Below, in pieces: positions 11,158-12,047 of a stretch of DNA of 12,047 nt. The notes under the pieces were generated by a model. That model saw only the letters and a program-made list of their open reading frames with translations, made no database searches and was not told where the DNA came from. Source of the DNA: Jatrophihabitans sp. (lineage in GTDB: Bacteria > Actinomycetota > Actinomycetes > Mycobacteriales > Jatrophihabitantaceae); assembly GCA_025966255.1 (NCBI GenBank), contig JAOPVG010000332.1, positions 1 through 12,047 on the forward strand, written 5' to 3'. Position numbers and translations under genes: made by a program. The number at the start of each line of letters is the position of its first letter. The first letter of the stretch is position 1.

Positions 11158-12047
11158 TCAGTGGGGGCCGGCGGCCGACGTCCGCTCCGGGACGGGCTCG
11201 TCGTCGAGGGGCGGCACGATCGCGGACATGTTCCGGAAGCGGCTCACGGTCAGTGCCGTCGGCGACATGACGCCGAAGAACGCCAGCGGTACCGTCCAGG
11301 CCGGCTCCGGCGACGGCTTCGGCCGCTCGTCGGGCGGCAGCAGTCGGGCCGCAGCCCGCACGGTATGGGCGCACCACATGCGCCGAGCGGCCCAGGAGAG
11401 GAACACCGTGATGCCGGCCCCCATCACCATCACGGCGGCACCGGCCACGGCGTCGAGCAGGTAGTGGTTGCCGGTGGAGAGCACGACCAGTGTGGTGACC
11501 AGCGGATAGGCGGCACCGAGCCAGCGCACCCAACCCCGCGAGGCATAGCGATACACCAGGAAGCCGCACCACAACGCCCAGCCGACATGCATCGACGGCA
11601 TCGCCGCGAACTGGTTCGACAGACCACCGAGCCCGCGCGGCACACTGCCCTCGTCGTCCCACCAACCCCAGGCCTGCACATCGGAGAGGGTGTCCGGCAC
11701 GTCGGCCCCGGTCAGCAGTCGCGGGGGGGCCGTAGGCAACAGATAGAAACCGACCAGGCCGATGATCGTGCTGATGGCCAGCGCCGTGCGGGCCGCCCGG
11801 TATCGGTTGGCATGGCGGCGGTAGAGCCACACCAGCACGATGGGCGTGATCAGGTAGTGCATCGTCGAGTAGAAGTAGGCGGCGGCCACGGCGAGCGGCG
11901 GCGCATGGGTCAAGCCAGTAGTCAGCAGGTCTTCCGGGTCAAGATCCCACGCCCGTTCCCAGTTCAGGATCCCCCAGCCGTTACGCGTAGCCGTCGCGAG
12001 TGCGCCGTTCTGCAAGCCGCGACTTGCTTCGTAGGCGAGGTAGATCA
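11158..12047 (-). CDS. PAP2-superfamily integral membrane phosphatase/transferase (5' end outside window)
   Basis: A membrane protein of the PAP2 superfamily, closest in pattern to the PAP2_3 / inositol-phosphorylceramide-synthase-like group found in actinobacteria. The first catalytic His motif is in A-M-P-S-M-H-V-G-W. The second is S-T-G-N-H-Y-L-L-D, with the His and Asp expected for phosphoryl transfer. L-P-T-A-P-P-R-L is a further signature of this subgroup. Several hydrophobic segments indicate at least five membrane spans, followed by a soluble Pro-rich tail of about 60 residues. The frame stays open past TTG 12015 to the window end. The upstream residues (IYLAYEASRGLQ) fit the family, so the start probably lies beyond 12047. 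At least 295 residues are present. Likely substrates are lipid phosphates or headgroups (inference). It precedes hypC on the same strand with no evident functional link. Confidence 0.88.
   Translation of the reverse strand, partial: IYLAYEASRGLQNGALATATRNGWGILNWERAWDLDPEDLLTTGLTHAPPLAVAAAYFYSTMHYLITPIVLVWLYRRHANRYRAARTALAISTIIGLVGFYLLPTAPPRLLTGADVPDTLSDVQAWGWWDDEGSVPRGLGGLSNQFAAMPSMHVGWALWCGFLVYRYASRGWVRWLGAAYPLVTTLVVLSTGNHYLLDAVAGAAVMVMGAGITVFLSWAARRMWCAHTVRAAARLLPPDERPKPSPEPAWTVPLAFFGVMSPTALTVSRFRNMSAIVPPLDDEPVPERTSAAGPH

Overview
The window is high-GC DNA that looks like an actinomycete (Actinomycetota). The evidence is strong G/C bias at third codon positions, GTG and TTG starts, a large LAL-type LuxR regulator, a mycobacterial/actinobacterial-style HypB with an MGRFHRHDDG N-terminus, and G/C-rich terminator hairpins without T-tracts. 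It is chromosomal-type sequence. I see no insertion sequence, phage gene, CRISPR array, tRNA or rRNA. Genus cannot be read from the sequence.

Left part (1-2043, all minus strand). A three-gene operon reads leftwards: a DUF3237 protein, an epoxide-hydrolase-like alpha/beta hydrolase and a glutathione peroxidase, with gaps of 10 and 12 nt. After it comes a long imperfect hairpin (92-140), and then the first 20 codons of a minus-strand gene that runs off the left edge. Its N-terminus (SLDPIERASVD) resembles the start of phenylacetate-CoA ligase.

Middle part (2138-4597). A CorA-type Mg2+ transporter is divergent from the operon. Next is a DUF2236 (MpaB/latex-clearing-protein-like) putative haem oxygenase with a readable promoter and Shine-Dalgarno sequence. 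Convergent to it, 18 nt away, is a small lipoprotein cupredoxin with an amicyanin-like C-x2-H-x2-M copper loop.

Regulator and secreted enzyme (4720-9427, plus strand). A 925-residue LAL regulator (ATPase, helical-repeat middle, C-terminal LuxR helix-turn-helix) is followed after 111 nt by a secreted protein. That protein has five ~47-51-residue W-Y repeats joined to a class A beta-lactamase-fold serine hydrolase domain. A 7-bp dyad (GATCAAT/ATTGATC) lies just upstream of the secreted gene. The LAL start shows a possible one-base frame disruption at a six-G run. This pair is the most promising place for undescribed biology.

Right part (9428-12047). Three stem-loops separate the secreted hydrolase from a convergent minus-strand cluster. 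Read leftwards, the cluster is a PAP2-superfamily membrane protein (5' end beyond the window) and then hypC-hypA-hypB, which encode nickel-insertion and maturation proteins for [NiFe] hydrogenase. No hydrogenase structural gene and no hypD, hypE or hypF is in the window, so the maturation set is split or continues elsewhere.
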